NCBI RefSeq assembly: GCF_008831285.2
Contig: NC_045139.1
Location: forward strand, 28,340,842-28,393,288
DNA from: Nymphaea colorata
Lineage: Eukaryota; Streptophyta; Magnoliopsida; Nymphaeales; Nymphaeaceae
Direction of reading: 5' to 3'
DNA: 52,447 bases
This document shows, one piece after another, positions 27,986 to 44,061 of the stretch. Position numbers and translations under genes: made by a program. The notes beneath the pieces are model-generated. The model saw only the letters and a list, made by a program, of their open reading frames with translations. It did no database searches and was not told where the DNA came from. Numbering within the stretch: the first letter of the stretch is position 1; every line of letters starts with the position of its first letter.

Positions 27986-28428
27986 TTATCGGTGTGGTAT
28001 TATCGATGTGGTAGAAGATGTTGGCTAACAATAGCAATAATTCTCTGTTTGTTAATAGCCCTGTCCTCCCTTCACTTTTGTTGAGTAGGGAATAGAAAGA
28101 TAAAAGTGAATTAAACTCAGCAAACTCGGATTCGGGGTAGAAGAATAGAGGGAGAACAGAATAGAATGTGGATCTAGGCTTGGATATTCAAGATTAGATA
28201 GATACTTAATTAAGTGATACTGAATAAATACTGAGATTAGGAATAGTAATTGAATTGTAGTAATAGTTGTATTACGTATTACTCTATTCTATTGATTACA
28301 ACTTGCAACGAATCTTTCATAATTAGATTTCCAGTTAGCAACTTCTATTTTTTTCCTTTCTCCTTTCTTCTTCTTCGGATTGAAGAAGAGAAGAAGAGTT
28401 GGGGGAATCCAAAATACAAAGGAGGTTT
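27986..28428. other. psaJ - rpl33 spacer
   Basis: About 440 bases without a gene. Its end contains AAAGGAGG immediately before the rpl33 start. Confidence 0.65.
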
Positions 28429-28625
28429 ATGCCAAGGGTAAAATCCCAGAGTTACGGTTATTTTGGAATGTACCAGTTGTGTCCGAAATGGTGCCGATAA
28501 GAAGAAGGAATCACGGGCATTTCCAGATATATTACTCAAAGATCGACACATAACCTGGTCGATTGGAATTGAAGAATTCTGTCCCTATTGTTACAACATA
28601 CGATTCACGGGGAGATAAGAAATAG
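28429..28625 (+). CDS. rpl33: Ribosomal protein L33 (heavily damaged by lost bases)
   Basis: Fragments of L33 appear in all three frames in order: an M..KG start, VILECTSCVRNG, ESRG.SRYIT, FCPYCY and HGE. The zinc-binding cysteine pairs (CTSC and CPYC) are visible. About ten single bases are missing, in runs of G, A or C, over 197 bases, so no frame is open through the gene. Position between psaJ and rps18 is standard. There is no second copy here, so the true sequence cannot be recovered from this window. Most likely poor consensus rather than pseudogenisation. Confidence 0.85.
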
Positions 28626-28734
28626 ATTGAATGCGGTGTTGCCTTGCGTGTGCCAATTTTAAGGACGGGAAGGAATTACATATACATATCTAGGAGCAAA
28701 TAAATGCCATTTCGGGCGGATCCGAGATGAATGA

Positions 28735-28770
28735 GAATGGTATTTTAGAGAAGAATGGTATTTTAGAGAT
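28735..28770. repeat. Tandem repeat, 2 x 18 bp, before rps18
   Basis: GAATGGTATTTTAGAGAA followed directly by the same 18 bases with one change at the end, 12 bases before the rps18 start. Confidence 0.85.
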
Positions 28771-28781
28771 AAGGAATAACC

Positions 28782-29072
28782 ATGGAGAATTCAGCGACCT
28801 TTCGTAATCCAAGCGATCTTTTCGTAGGCGTTTGCCCCAATTGGGTTGGGGGATCGAATTGATTATAGAACATGAGTTTAATTAGTCGATTTATTAGTGA
28901 ACAAGGAAATATTACCTAGGCGAGTGAATAGATTGACCTTGAAACAACACGATTATTACTATTGCTATAAAACAGCTCGTATTTTATCTTTGTTACCTTT
29001 TCTTATAATGAGAACAATTTGAGAGAGCCGAGTCGATTTCTAGAATACCGGCACTAGAACCAGAAAAAATAG
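28782..29072 (+). CDS. rps18: Ribosomal protein S18 (copy 2, heavily damaged by lost bases)
   Basis: A 30S protein normally of about 100 residues. The order of fragments (FKRPFRKSKRSFRRRLPPI-like start, SLISRFISEQG, VNRLTLKQQ, IAIKQARILSLLPF) identifies it, but they fall in different frames. About a dozen or more bases are missing from runs of two to five, over 291 bases. The last 87 bases can be compared with bases 1-87, which are in frame and confirm that the losses are in this copy. Confidence 0.88.
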
Positions 29073-29345
29073 AATAGGACCACTCTTCAATCGAATCAGA
29101 ACTCAATCATAACTCAATTGATGTGATACTTTGTTCGTAAGATCCGGAGCTCATATTCAATTGTCGTGTCGGAAGAAAAAGAAAGAATGGGGGAAGAGAC
29201 CATTTCTTTATTGAATGGGTTCGTTCATTCCTACTACATTTTATTTTCCTTTACATTGCTATTTTGACTCTACCTTCCGGGGTCATTCTCCGGGAAACTC
29301 TGTTTCATTTCAATTATTCCGTCGGACTCCTCCCGATCAATCTCC

Positions 29346-29687
29346 TTATTTAAGGATATCATTGGAATCATGTAAAGGCAATTCCTATTTGATATAGCTA
29401 TTTGTGCAAGTATTTTACGATTAAGAAGGAGCTGCTTCTTGCGCAGATCGTGTATTAATCGACTATAGGGTACCCATTCTCGCGGGTTACTGCATTTATC
29501 CGAGTGATCCACAACGACGAAAATCTCGCTTTTGCCTTCCTCTACCCTATGGCTGGAACCAAAGCCCTTATTTTCTGTTGAGTAGCAGTTCGAGTAAGTC
29601 TTGAATGAGCTCCTCGAAAGCTTGATGCAATAAACGAATTTTCCTTCGACGCCTCCGCGCAATATATCCACGTCTAACTCTTGTCAT
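29346..29687 (-). CDS. rpl20: Ribosomal protein L20 (copy 2, six bases lost)
   Basis: Same gene as 369-716 but 342 bases instead of 348. Six homopolymers are each one base shorter (near 29366, 29472, 29513, 29547, 29558 and 29629), so the frame is scrambled through most of the gene. Copy 1 gives the correct 115-residue protein. Confidence 0.92.
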
Positions 29688-30418
29688 AGTTTAAATGGAC
29701 TTTGATGAATAAGATTTTCATGAATAACTAATTGATTTTCATTTCTTTTCTTTCAGTCATTCTTTTTCCTTCTCTTGGTCTAAGCAAACGGATTCTTCCG
29801 GTGTATAAATAAAATTCCGATGGCTTTCTTTTGCTACTATAACCTTCCCAACCACGATTTGTTATTTCTTACAGGCAGTTCATTTCCCCATGAATAATAG
29901 TGGGTTCCATCGTTTCTATGGTTACTTCTTAAACGGCGAGGTCCTATCTATACACCGGAGCCCTTTCCTCATTTAATCAATGTTATTGGTAACTTGTACA
30001 GTTCACACCATTTGGCTCTACCCATGAATTAGCCAGTAATAGGTCTTTTCACAACGAGATCTATCCATACAGTGACGGTATTTAATTATGAAGGTTGGCT
30101 AGGTAGCTGACCCTATCAGTCCGTTCTTTCATAAGTAAGAGCACCAATATAACTTTATGCTTTTTAAATACTATTTCCCCGCTTAATGGATAACCATTCG
30201 CTACCAATGAGGAATCGCTTTTCATCCCAAATTCAAATCAAGGCGATTGGATTTGCACCAATGGAACCATAAATTCCATACACATAGAGGTATATGATAG
30301 ATTAGATCTTTTTAAAATGTAGTTCTTCCATTCTACCCATTCATTTCATTGGCACTGGTCATTGATACTGGAAAATGGTTTAGTTTAGGTCACAGTTCAT
30401 GATCTGAACGAGTCACAC
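29688..30418. other. rpl20 - rps12 5' exon spacer (copy 2)
   Basis: Matches 717-1454 apart from one-base differences and five extra bases (CCCTA, 30111-30115) absent from copy 1 at 1145/1146. No gene is seen. Confidence 0.7.
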
Positions 30419-30532
30419 ATACACCCTAGTACATGTTCCTCTACGCTGAGGGCATCCTCGAAGAGCAGGAGATTTCGTGACATTTCTCATTGGCTGTCTT
30501 GTGTTTCTAATAAGTTGTTTAATAGTTGGCAT
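30419..30532 (-). CDS. rps12: Ribosomal protein S12, trans-spliced 5' exon (copy 2)
   Basis: Same 114-base exon as 1455-1568, with the same length and the same GTGTGAC half-intron start after TAT. The other exons are not in the window. Confidence 0.95.
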
Positions 30533-30610
30533 GCTGAATCGTATATAGAATCGGTTGGTTTAGATCGATCCTAACCTGATGATTATGAATTACTTTCATT
30601 TGAGTTGAAG

Positions 30611-30642
30611 ATTCTACTTCGAACCATGGTTCGAAGTAGAAT
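30611..30642. terminator. Perfect 32-bp palindrome 3' of clpP (copy 2)
   Basis: Identical to 1647-1678; begins 7 bases beyond the clpP stop codon. Confidence 0.6.
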
Positions 30643-30649
30643 TACCGAT

Positions 30650-32654
30650 TTACACAAATCCGCGCTATTTTCGACTGCTACAAGATCAACAATGCCATGA
30701 GCTTGGGCTTCTGTTGCTGACATAAAACATCCCTTTCCATGTCTTCAGATACAACCCATAAAGGTTTGCCCGTTCTTTGTACATAAACTCTTGTTAGTAT
30801 TTCGCGAAGTTTCAACAGTTCTTCCGCTTCCAGGATAATTCTCCTGCTTGTGCCTCATAAAAGAACTAGCAGGTTGGTGGATCATAACCCTGATTATAAT
30901 ATGTCATAATGAACGATTCCTCTATCTCGCAAATGGAGCGAAAAGAATAAATAAAATAAAAAAGATAGAAAACCGTACAGGCAATTTTGCACATTGCATA
31001 CGGCTCCGCAATGGAATCTACTCTTCTCTTACATCAAAGAAAGAGACAAATAGATCTATCAGATCCAAATCGTTGGATGATCCATTTACCACCCTTCTCC
31101 TCGTAGGAACAAAAAATACTATGATGGTTCCGTTGCTTTAGATAATATATTCATCTCTCTTCTATGATTCAGCAATCCCAAAGTTTCTTTCTGGTCTGAG
31201 TCTGATTAAATAAGAAAATGATAAGGAAAATGATCCCTTTCTTTTCATGCTTAGAAATATTCAGACTCATGTTGTGTAAGGAAAAGGGGTTGTTTGTGAC
31301 GCTGAAATGGACCCCGATAAATAACATAGGAATAAGATCAATCGGGACTAACCTTTTGTTTCATACTACTATCTCGATACATAATCATGTTATGAAGAAG
31401 CAATAATGATTTGCTCATATCGAACTAAACGTGCCATGCTATTATTACTTATATATTCCATATGGCGAAGGCATAGTCTTATTTTTTCTTCAAGTCAAAT
31501 AAAAACTCATTGGCGCCGAGCGTGAGGGAATGCTAGACGTTTGGTAAATTCTCCTCCGACCAGGATGAAAGATCCATCGAAGCGGCTAATCCCATGCATA
31601 TTGTATGTACGTCTGGTGGAACAATTTGCATAGCATCATAAATAGCTATTCCCGGTATTACCCATCCGCCGGGAGAATTTATAAACAAATAGAGATCCCT
31701 GGTATTATCTTCCATACTGAGATATACCATGAGACCAACAAGTTGATTCGAGATCTCGCTATCAACGCCTTGGCCTAAAAAAGTAATCTTTCTCGATGAA
31801 GTCGGTTGATTAGGAAAAATTGTATCCCGCAGAACCGTACACGCACCTTTCGATACATACGGTTCAAAAAAGTTCGAAAAAAAATAATCAATGTGTCGAT
31901 TCCAGACCTATTCTTTTGAGTTTAGGCGTTTTCCTGACGAAGGGGTTTATTTTCATTTGCATTTTCCACAAAAATTAGTTTTGGTTTGCCCTCCTAACCT
32001 ACAAAAAAGAATTCACTGAACATCTTTTTATTGATGTATTCTTTTGATTGATGTATTGTTTCATCGAGATCCAAATCGCGATGCCATTTTCTTGTTCCTG
32101 AATGGGCCTCTTCACTTATTTTAGGTTTATGCTCTACTCCGGGTAAAGATTCGCCCGAATTCCATTTGCACATATAGGACAAATGACCCCAGTACCACTT
32201 ATTTTTTCTTACGACTTTTTATGCCTTCCACCAACCAAGTATTCGATGTATTCATCACATTTATATTATTAGTGGTTTGAGATCACTCCTATGGTCTTAT
32301 TTCTGATAGATGATAGAAGTTGTAATCAATATTACCCATTTGGTATTTTCTGAACGGAGCCTGGATACTTCATTTTATTGTTCCAAGTCAACCATAGATT
32401 ATTCTAATTGATAAGATAATATTTATCTTTCAAACGAATTGATCCATTTGCACATTTCACGCTCCGAATTATTGAATTGATTTGATGATTCAATCAATCT
32501 TTCTTAGGCGAAAGAGAGTATATCTCGATCAGGGGAGAGAACGGGGAAATCCCATATGACCCAATATGTCCGACAAGTCGCACTATATGTCAACCCAAAC
32601 TGCATCTTCCTCTCCAGGACTCCGAAAAGGGACTTTTGGAACACCAATGGGCAT
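30650..32654 (-). CDS. clpP: ClpP1 protease subunit (copy 2, frameshifted)
   Basis: Exons at 32584-32654, 31519-31808 and 30650-30891. Exon 1 is intact. Exon 2 is two bases short, with a T missing in the LLFLG stretch near 31779 and a base in the catalytic-serine region near 31573. Exon 3 is four bases short. Copy 1 is complete, so the 202-residue protein is read from there. Confidence 0.92.
30892..31518 (-). other. clpP: clpP intron 2, group II (copy 2)
   Basis: Counterpart of 1932-2566, a few bases shorter because of homopolymer differences; domain V is recognisable near 30970-31010. Confidence 0.8.
31809..32583 (-). other. clpP: clpP intron 1, group II (copy 2)
   Basis: Counterpart of 2859-3637, starting GTGCGAC after exon 1; domain V is near 31832-31866. 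Confidence 0.85.
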
Positions 32655-32883
32655 TACATTAAAGAAAACGGGGTTAAGTACTATACTTCACTTTGATGTG
32701 GAAACGTAACAATGGGTTTATTGTCCTCATAATATTTTGTTTATCATATTTTATACATAGATTGGAAGACTCATGTAGGAAGACAGAATGAAAAAAAGAA
32801 AATTCTTAGGGACGGAGCGGATCCTTCGAATGATGAACAAGTATCTAATGGATTCACTTAAAAAAATGGGACCAATCCCCCCA

Positions 32884-32911
32884 TTGCGTATTGGTACTTA
32901 TCGGGTATAAA
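32884..32911 (+). promoter_or_regulatory. psbB: Probable psbB operon promoter (copy 2)
   Basis: TTGCGT (32884-32889), 16-base spacer, TATAAA (32906-32911), the same as in copy 1, about 185 bases before psbB. Confidence 0.5.
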
Positions 32912-33084
32912 ATAAATCTGCTTCTCTTTGTTCCTGCGAACAGAACGGAATTGTTCCATTATTACTATCACCTGCGGCACGTAATAAATGTGAACCCTTG
33001 CACCGAGATAATCACTGAATGAGGTCCATAGCATAGTCTTTTCCAATGTGACAAAGTTACATAGTGTCTATTTTTCTTTGATGA

Positions 33085-34619
<1,535 letters not shown>

Positions 34620-34762
34620 TACAACATTTCTTTCATATGTCTAGCCTATGTTTCATATAGGGTACTGGAGAAATATTAATTCGAATCATCACCTATTACT
34701 CTTGACCTTTACTTGTCTGGGAAATGATCCCAAATGAACAGGTATGGAAGCTATAATTGTAA

Positions 34763-34885
<123 letters not shown>

Positions 34886-34901
34886 TTTTTCATTATCTCA
34901 A

Positions 34902-35085
<184 letters not shown>

Positions 35086-35179
35086 TCAAGACCACGATGG
35101 ATCTACGATAAGATAGTTTATTTACAACGGAATCGTATACAAAGTCAACAGATCTCAAACAATGCACGGAATAGGATTT

Positions 35180-35401
35180 ATGGCTACACAAACCATTGAG
35201 GGTAGTTCCAGATCTGGGCCAAGACGGACTATTGTAGGCGATTTATTAAAACCATTGAATTCGGAATATGGTAAAGTAGCCCCTGGATGGGGAACTACAC
35301 CCCTTATGGGTGTCGCAATGGCTCTATTTGCAGTATTCCTATCTATTATTTTGGAGATTTATAATTCTTCCGTTTTACTGGATGGTATTTCATTAAGTTA
35401 G
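35180..35401 (+). CDS. psbH: Photosystem II phosphoprotein PsbH (copy 2, intact)
   Basis: Same 73-residue protein as at 6232-6453, with the MATQTIEG start and ISLS end. No difference in length between copies. Confidence 0.95.
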   Translation: MATQTIEGSSRSGPRRTIVGDLLKPLNSEYGKVAPGWGTTPLMGVAMALFAVFLSIILEIYNSSVLLDGISLS

Positions 35402-35528
35402 GTCCAGAAGAACGGATAAGTCCTAACTTTCAATAAAAAAAGAATCACTTAGGATTCGGATTTCTAGGTCATCTCATTCTGTTTGGTAGTTCGACCGCGG
35501 AATTCTTTTGTTTCGGTATTTCCGGAAT

Positions 35529-36971
<1,443 letters not shown>

Positions 36972-37176
36972 AGAAGACAGAGCATAGGTATTTGTAATAG
37001 ATCATATAATATATTGTTTGGGTAGGAACAAAAAAAATAGTATTTGTATTTCATTGCTATAAATATGGATTATTGAAAAGAATAAGACATGTTATTTGGA
37101 TATTTCCCTTCAACCACGAAGTATTTTTTATTTGATACGAACAGTTGAAGTGGATTCTCGGAGGAGAGGATGGATT

Positions 37177-38322
<1,146 letters not shown>

Positions 38323-38512
38323 GGCGGGATATTACGTATGTATCTAGTTAGGCATACTTCAAAGTTTATCCTCCTAGATACATCTCTTTCATTTGATTAT
38401 AGATCTATTCTGAAGAATCCACGAATACAGACTATGCTGAAGATTCAAAACAGACTTTGTTTTTGTTTCTTCTTTTTTCGTTAGTGTGTATATTTTAGTG
38501 TGTATATTGATT

Positions 38513-38564
38513 ATATATTACAAATTATTATTCAATTCGAATTGAATAATAATTTGTAATATAT
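38513..38564. terminator. Perfect 52-bp palindrome between petD and rpoA (copy 2)
   Basis: Identical to 9563-9614, between convergent petD and rpoA. Confidence 0.7.
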
Positions 38565-38732
38565 AGGAAGAATAATTATAGTATAATTTTATAGTTAGTT
38601 TAGTTATAAAAATAAGAAATAAGATAAAGATAAGAAATAATAGAAATTTTATTTCATTATTTTCTAGTTAATAAATAGTCTTTCATTTATAATTTTTTCA
38701 TTTCGTGCTTTCATTCGAAATGAAAAAAAATT

Positions 38733-39756
38733 TCAACGGGATTCAAACTGAGTTGAATTTTTAAGCAAGTCGATTGTGAAACCCTTCTGTAGAATGTCGA
38801 ATATTTGTTTTACGTCTTCTACGCGAAAATGCTCAATTCTCATAAGATCTTCTTGACTTTTACTCAAAAGGTCCAGCAATGTATGTATATTAGACCTTTT
38901 GAGACAGTTATAAGTCCTAGGAGGCAATTCTAATTGATCAATAAAAATACGTTTCAATATGATTTCTCTTTTCATATTATCCAATCCATCATCAAAGGTA
39001 AAAAAGGGCACACTAGCCCTTTTTGATTGTCCTCCATATTTCTATTTATGTCCTGTTCCTCCGCATGTAAAAAGGAATAAATAAATCGATCAAATTACGA
39101 GAAGCTTCATAAAGCGCTTCCTTAGGAGTTAAACTTCCATTCGTCCATATTTCAAGAAAAAGTATCTCTTGTTTCTCATTCCCATTCCCATAAGAATGAA
39201 TACTATGATTCGCATTTCGAACAGGCATGGATACAGCATCTATAGGATAGCTTCCGTCTTGATAGTTATTTGGGGTTCTCGTACAATATCCACGACCCCT
39301 CTCAATTTTTAATTCAATGCACAAATCAACCGGTTCCGTTAGGACAGCTATATGCTGTGTAGTATCAACTATTTCTACAGAAGGTGGTGAGATGATATCT
39401 TGAGCAGTTACGTGTCTAGGGCCCCTGACATAGATAGATGCGTCGAGAGTTCCGTACAGATCACTTCTAAATACAATTTTTTTCAAATTCATTAAAATTT
39501 CATGGACTGATTCTTCAATACCTACTATCGTAGAATATTCATGTGGTACCTTATCAGATTTTGCGCGCGTAATACATGTTCCTTCTAGTTCTCCAAGTAA
39601 AGCCCTTCGCATCGCGATACCGATTGTATCGGCTTGACCCTTCATAAGTGGGGATAAAACGAAACGACCATAATAAAGGCGTTTGCTGTCTGCTCTTGAT
39701 TCAACACACTTCCACTGTAGCGTCCGAGTGGATACTGGTACTTCCTCCCGAACCAT
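38733..39756 (-). CDS. rpoA: Plastid RNA polymerase alpha subunit (copy 2, frameshifted)
   Basis: The N-terminal assembly domain and most of the linker read in one frame from ATG at 39756 to about 39070. An A/T is missing near 39069-39073 and another near 39021-39025, so a short stretch is shifted before the C-terminal domain ([20 protein letters not shown] to the end) resumes. Neither loss is shared with copy 1; together the copies give 341 residues. Confidence 0.93.
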
Positions 39757-39830
39757 ACTAATATAATATTATTTGATGAGATCATTTAATTATTTATTTC
39801 TCTTGGATTGGAATCTTTTCCATTTTATTT

Positions 39831-40247
39831 CTAAACGCGCCTTTTTTTTGGCGGTCTACATCCATTATGCGGCATAGGGGTTACGTCACGTACAAAATTT
39901 AATAGTATACCACTTCTACGAATCGCTCGTAATGCTGCATCTCTCCCGAGACCGGGACCCTTTATCATGACTTCTGCTCGTTGCATACCCTGGTCTACTA
40001 CCGCACGAATAGCATTTCCTGCTGCGGTTTGAGCAGCAAATGGGGTACCCCTTCTTGTGCCCTTGAATCCACAGGTACCCGCAGAAGACCAAGAAACGAC
40101 CCGACCTTGTGGGTCTGTAACAGTAACAATAGTATTGTTGAAACTCGCTTGAACATGAATAACTCCTATTGGTGTTCTACACCCACTCTTACGTGAACTA
40201 ATACGGCTATTTCTACGTGAACCAATTCTTGGTATAGGTTTTGTCAT
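39831..40247 (-). CDS. rps11: Ribosomal protein S11 (copy 2, intact)
   Basis: Complete 138-residue protein ending in the conserved [13 protein letters not shown]. The eight-T run at the C-terminal end keeps the correct frame that copy 1 loses. Confidence 0.96.
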   Translation of the reverse strand: MTKPIPRIGSRRNSRISSRKSGCRTPIGVIHVQASFNNTIVTVTDPQGRVVSWSSAGTCGFKGTRRGTPFAAQTAAGNAIRAVVDQGMQRAEVMIKGPGLGRDAALRAIRRSGILLNFVRDVTPMPHNGCRPPKKRRV

Positions 40248-40376
40248 ATTCTATTTGCCATCTCATAAATATGAGTCAGAGATATACGGATATATCCATT
40301 TCATGTGAAAACAAATTCTTTATTTATTTGTACATTAGGTCTCTTAGAAAGTGAAGTTCTTTTTTTTTTATAAATA

Positions 40377-40490
40377 TTATCCCTGTCTCTGTTTATGTTT
40401 CGGATTAGAACAAATTACTATAATTCGTCCTCGCCTACGGATCAGTCGACATTTTTCACAAATCTTACGAACAGAAGCTCTTATTTTCAT
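40377..40490 (-). CDS. rpl36: Ribosomal protein L36 (copy 2, intact)
   Basis: Same 37-residue zinc-ribbon protein as at 11428-11541, with identical reading. Confidence 0.95.
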   Translation of the reverse strand: MKIRASVRKICEKCRLIRRRGRIIVICSNPKHKQRQG

Positions 40491-40606
40491 ATTTGTTGTT
40501 CCTTAATTCCGAATCTACTCTTTGAAAGAAAATAAGTCTCTTTTCTTTAATTCACCTTAAGTTAGTGTTTGAGCCTTAAAATTTATCCCCATGAAAATTT
40601 AAATAC

Positions 40607-40840
40607 CTAATCGTTTGAATCTTTATTGCGAAGTCTATAAATTATACGTCCCCTTGTTGAATCATAACGGCTGACTTCTATTTTTACTCTATCTCCTGGT
40701 AGTATTCGTATAAAACTACGTCGTATCCGCCCTGAAACATAACCTAGAACCAGGTCTTCGTTATCTAAGCGAACCCAGAACATGCCATTGGGAAGTGATT
40801 CAGTAATTAAACCTTCATGGATCAATTTTTGTTCTTTCAT
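40607..40840 (-). CDS. infA: Translation initiation factor IF-1 (copy 2, intact)
   Basis: A complete 77-residue OB-fold protein, [20 protein letters not shown] to [10 protein letters not shown]. The frame is open 18 codons further upstream, but the family start is the ATG at 40840. All conserved blocks ([33 protein letters not shown]) are present, so the gene looks functional. It lies between rpl36 and rps8 in the spc-type cluster. Confidence 0.95.
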
Positions 40841-40960
40841 TCCAGGTAACCTCCTTGAAGTATTAACTAATGTAGGAGGAGTGACATTAGACAACCCACC
40901 TCTACTCTCTTTTCATAAATAGGAAGTTACGTATCAAATTCGTATACCAGATGGATCACC

Positions 40961-41358
40961 TCACCATATATAAAACAAAATTTCTCCTCCAATTCTTTCT
41001 AGTCGAGCTTCTCGATCTGTCATTATACCCTAGAAGTAGAAAGAATTACAACCCCTATCCCGCCTGAAATCCTAGGAATTCGTTGAGAGTTGGAATAGAT
41101 TCGCAGACCTGGTCTGCTGATACGCTTTAAAATATTTCTATGTGCTCTTTTCCTATTTCTTCTATGTCGTAGGGTTAAAACCAAGAAATCCTTGTTGTTT
41201 TCCCGGTGCTTCCTAACATTTTCGATAAAACCCTCTCGTAGAAGTATTTTCACAATGTTTTCGGTAATATTAGTGGATGGTATTCGAACTGTTCCTTTTT
41301 TATCCATGTCAGCATTTCTTATATAAGTTATTATATCGGCAATAGTGTCTCTACCCAT
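40961..41358 (-). CDS. rps8: Ribosomal protein S8 (copy 2, one base short)
   Basis: One C (G on the coding strand) is missing near 41028, in the SRGIMTDR region. The last 20 or so codons are out of frame and a false stop appears at 41023. Copy 1 is intact (132 residues). Confidence 0.93.
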
Positions 41359-41505
41359 GACGAACTATCATTTTTTTTTGCTTTGATATAATCAACATGT
41401 TTCTTTTTTATTTTTCATTAAAGGTATATGCCTGAGACATAATCTACTAATTTATCCATTTCAAAGACCCTACTACCCATTGTCTCGTCTACTAGCGTTC
41501 ATTAT

Positions 41506-41874
41506 TTATAATACTTCGGGAGCTAATGAGACTATCTTAGTGAAATTTAACTGTCTCAATTCACGAGCAATCGAACCAAAAACTCGGGTGCCTTTTGGAT
41601 TTCCTTCTTGATCAATGACAACTGCTGCATTGTCATCATACCGGATTATCATACCGTTGTCGCGCTTGAGTTCTTTACATGTACGTACAATTACAGCTCT
41701 GATTACTTCTGATCTTTCCAGGGGCATATTTGGCACTGCTTCTTTGATTACAGCAACAATAACGTCACCGATATGAGCATATCGGTAATTACTAGCTCCT
41801 ATGATTCGAATACACATCAATTTTCGAGCTCCGCTGTTGTCCGCTACATTCAAAAAGGTCTGAGGTTGAATCAT
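41506..41874 (-). CDS. rpl14: Ribosomal protein L14 (copy 2, intact)
   Basis: Same 122-residue protein as at 12557-12925. Confidence 0.96.
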   Translation of the reverse strand: MIQPQTFLNVADNSGARKLMCIRIIGASNYRYAHIGDVIVAVIKEAVPNMPLERSEVIRAVIVRTCKELKRDNGMIIRYDDNAAVVIDQEGNPKGTRVFGSIARELRQLNFTKIVSLAPEVL

Positions 41875-42006
41875 CTTTCTTTTATTTGAGTTCTTTCAAT
41901 GCAAGAGGCGAGGGGGAAAAGAAAATTTTCTGTCCAGAAATAAGTAAACCAGCGATTATAGATTATATTTTTCATCATTCATAAATATCCCTTTGGTCCG
42001 ATATCC

Positions 42007-43201
42007 CTATTCCGCAATAACGAATTTTGTTCGTATAGGCATTTTGCGCGCCGCTATTTCCATAGCGGCTCTGGCTACGGTTTCTGATACTCCGCCATTT
42101 CATAAAGTATTCGATCCGGTTTAACGACGGATACCCAATATTCAGGAGATCCCTTCCCCGAACCCATACGTGTTTCCGCGGGTCTTAGTGTAACGGGTTT
42201 GTCGGGGAATATACGTACCCATATTTTTCCGCCACGACGGGCATATCGTGTCATTGCGCGGCGCCCTGCTTCTATTTGTCTAGATGTGATCCAAGCGGGT
42301 TCAAGTGCCTGAAGCGCATATTTACCGAAACAAATACGATTGCCCCGATAAGATACTCCTTTCATTCTTCCTCTATGTTGTTTACGAAACCTGGTTCTTT
42401 TGGGGTTATAGTTGATGGTAGTGTCTCAATTCCATCTCTACTACAGAACCGGACATGAGAGTTTCTTCTCATCCAGCTCCTCGCGAATGAAACGATAAAT
42501 AAACAATAAATAATATTAGGATTATTTAATGGATGAAATTTCGCGGGCGAATATTTACTCTTTTATATTTATCTGCTTTATTCGTAGGGTCGCTCCATAA
42601 CCTCTTCGAAGAAATCAGTTCGTTCCCGGCGCGTTCCGCCATCCCGTCCAGTGAATCATTAGGATTCGTTTTCAATCGAATCCTCCGCAGTCACAGGTTC
42701 CGTCGTTCCCATAGCTTCTCCTCCATTAATGTCGAGGTCTGAATTCTGCAATGGAGCTTCTAATTTAATCTGTCCCTGAGTCAATCTCCTCAGTCTCTAT
42801 CGACTCAATGCTCTTTATTTTTTGAAATCTATCTCAATTATAGATGAATTGAATTATATTATAGTATATGATGCCTTATCACATTGCCCTTTCTAAGATG
42901 ATTCATAGACCATACATATTGGAATAATATATCATTTCTTTTCCCCTTCTCTCTTTCTCTCATCCTTCCATTCATCCGCATCCCTCTATTTTGGTTTCAC
43001 AACTTACACAATCAATCAAGATTCATTTTTACTTTATTGAAAAAGGATTTCAGTTGCTACAAATATATGATTATTATCTCATATAATGACCGATTCCTTG
43101 GATCTTGAGAATACGAAGCAATGAGCTGGTTATTAATTTATATTTATATTAGGTAGGGTCCAATTCTTTCTTTTAGTCCCAACGAGTCACACACTAAGCA
43201 T
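42007..43201 (-). CDS. rpl16: Ribosomal protein L16 (copy 2, one base short)
   Basis: Exon 1 is 43193-43201 and exon 2 is 42007-42404 (398 instead of 399). A C is missing near 42094, after LYEM, shifting the last 29 codons. An extra G in the run at 42402-42405 falls at the intron boundary and may be a length error in one copy. Copy 1 is intact. Confidence 0.92.
42405..43192 (-). other. rpl16: rpl16 intron, group II (copy 2)
   Basis: Counterpart of 13457-14243, starting GTGTGACTCG; domain V is near 42444-42480. Confidence 0.9.
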
Positions 43202-43357
43202 AGCAATTCTATCATATCAAAGTGGTAAATCGAATTGTTATTCAAACATATATAATTGATCCGTTTTGACTAAACGGAAAAAGACCTAAACTAAATTGAG
43301 TTTTTTGCCCTGTCCATGGATAAGTATCCATGAATAGAATCGCAAGAAAAGGAGCCA

Positions 43358-44012
43358 TTACTCTTCATCCAAAAATATCCAAATTTTTATCCCTAATACT
43401 CCATAGATAGTTCGAACTGGATAGGAACAATAATCAATTTTCACTCGAATGGTCTGTAGGGGAACCCTACCTTCTCTAATCCATTCAACGCGGGCAATTT
43501 CGTTTCCATTGAGACGTCCTGCAATTTGTACCTGAATTCCCTTTGCATCCGCTTGTTCAGCTAATTCAATAGCTTTTTTCATTGCCTTTCTAAAGGAAAC
43601 TCTATTCTTTAATTGCAGAGCGATATATTCTGCAAGAATATTAGGTTGCCCGTAAGGTCTTGCAACTCTTGCGATAGCAATGTTGAGTCTTCGGTTCACA
43701 GAATGAAAGCTTTTTTGTACATTAGTCTGTAATTCTTCGATTCCTCGGGCTCGACCCTCTATTAACATATTGGCGAATCCAATATGAATTATGACTTGGA
43801 TCAAATCGATTCTTTTTTAATATCTATACGTGCAATTCCTTCAAAACCTGAGGATATTCTCATATGTTTTTGTACATAATTCTTGATACAATCCCGTATT
43901 TTTTCATCTTCCTGGAGACCTTTGGAATAATTTTTTGGTTGTGCGAACCAAAAGGAACGATGACTTTGGGTTGTACCAAGTCTGAACCAAGTGGATTTAT
44001 TTTCTGTCCCAT
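43358..44012 (-). CDS. rps3: Ribosomal protein S3 (copy 2, two bases lost)
   Basis: The start is ATG at 44010-44012 (MGQKINPLG). An A (T on the coding strand) is missing near 43984, where GFRL should follow, and one in the T run near 43812-43817 (KKRIDL). Between these sites the frame [20 protein letters not shown] reads correctly, and the C-terminal 148 residues are intact. Combined with copy 1 the gene encodes 218 residues. Confidence 0.92.
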
Positions 44013-44061
44013 ATCTACCTACCAATATTCTCTTTCTAAACTAAAAGTCATGTTTTGAAAA

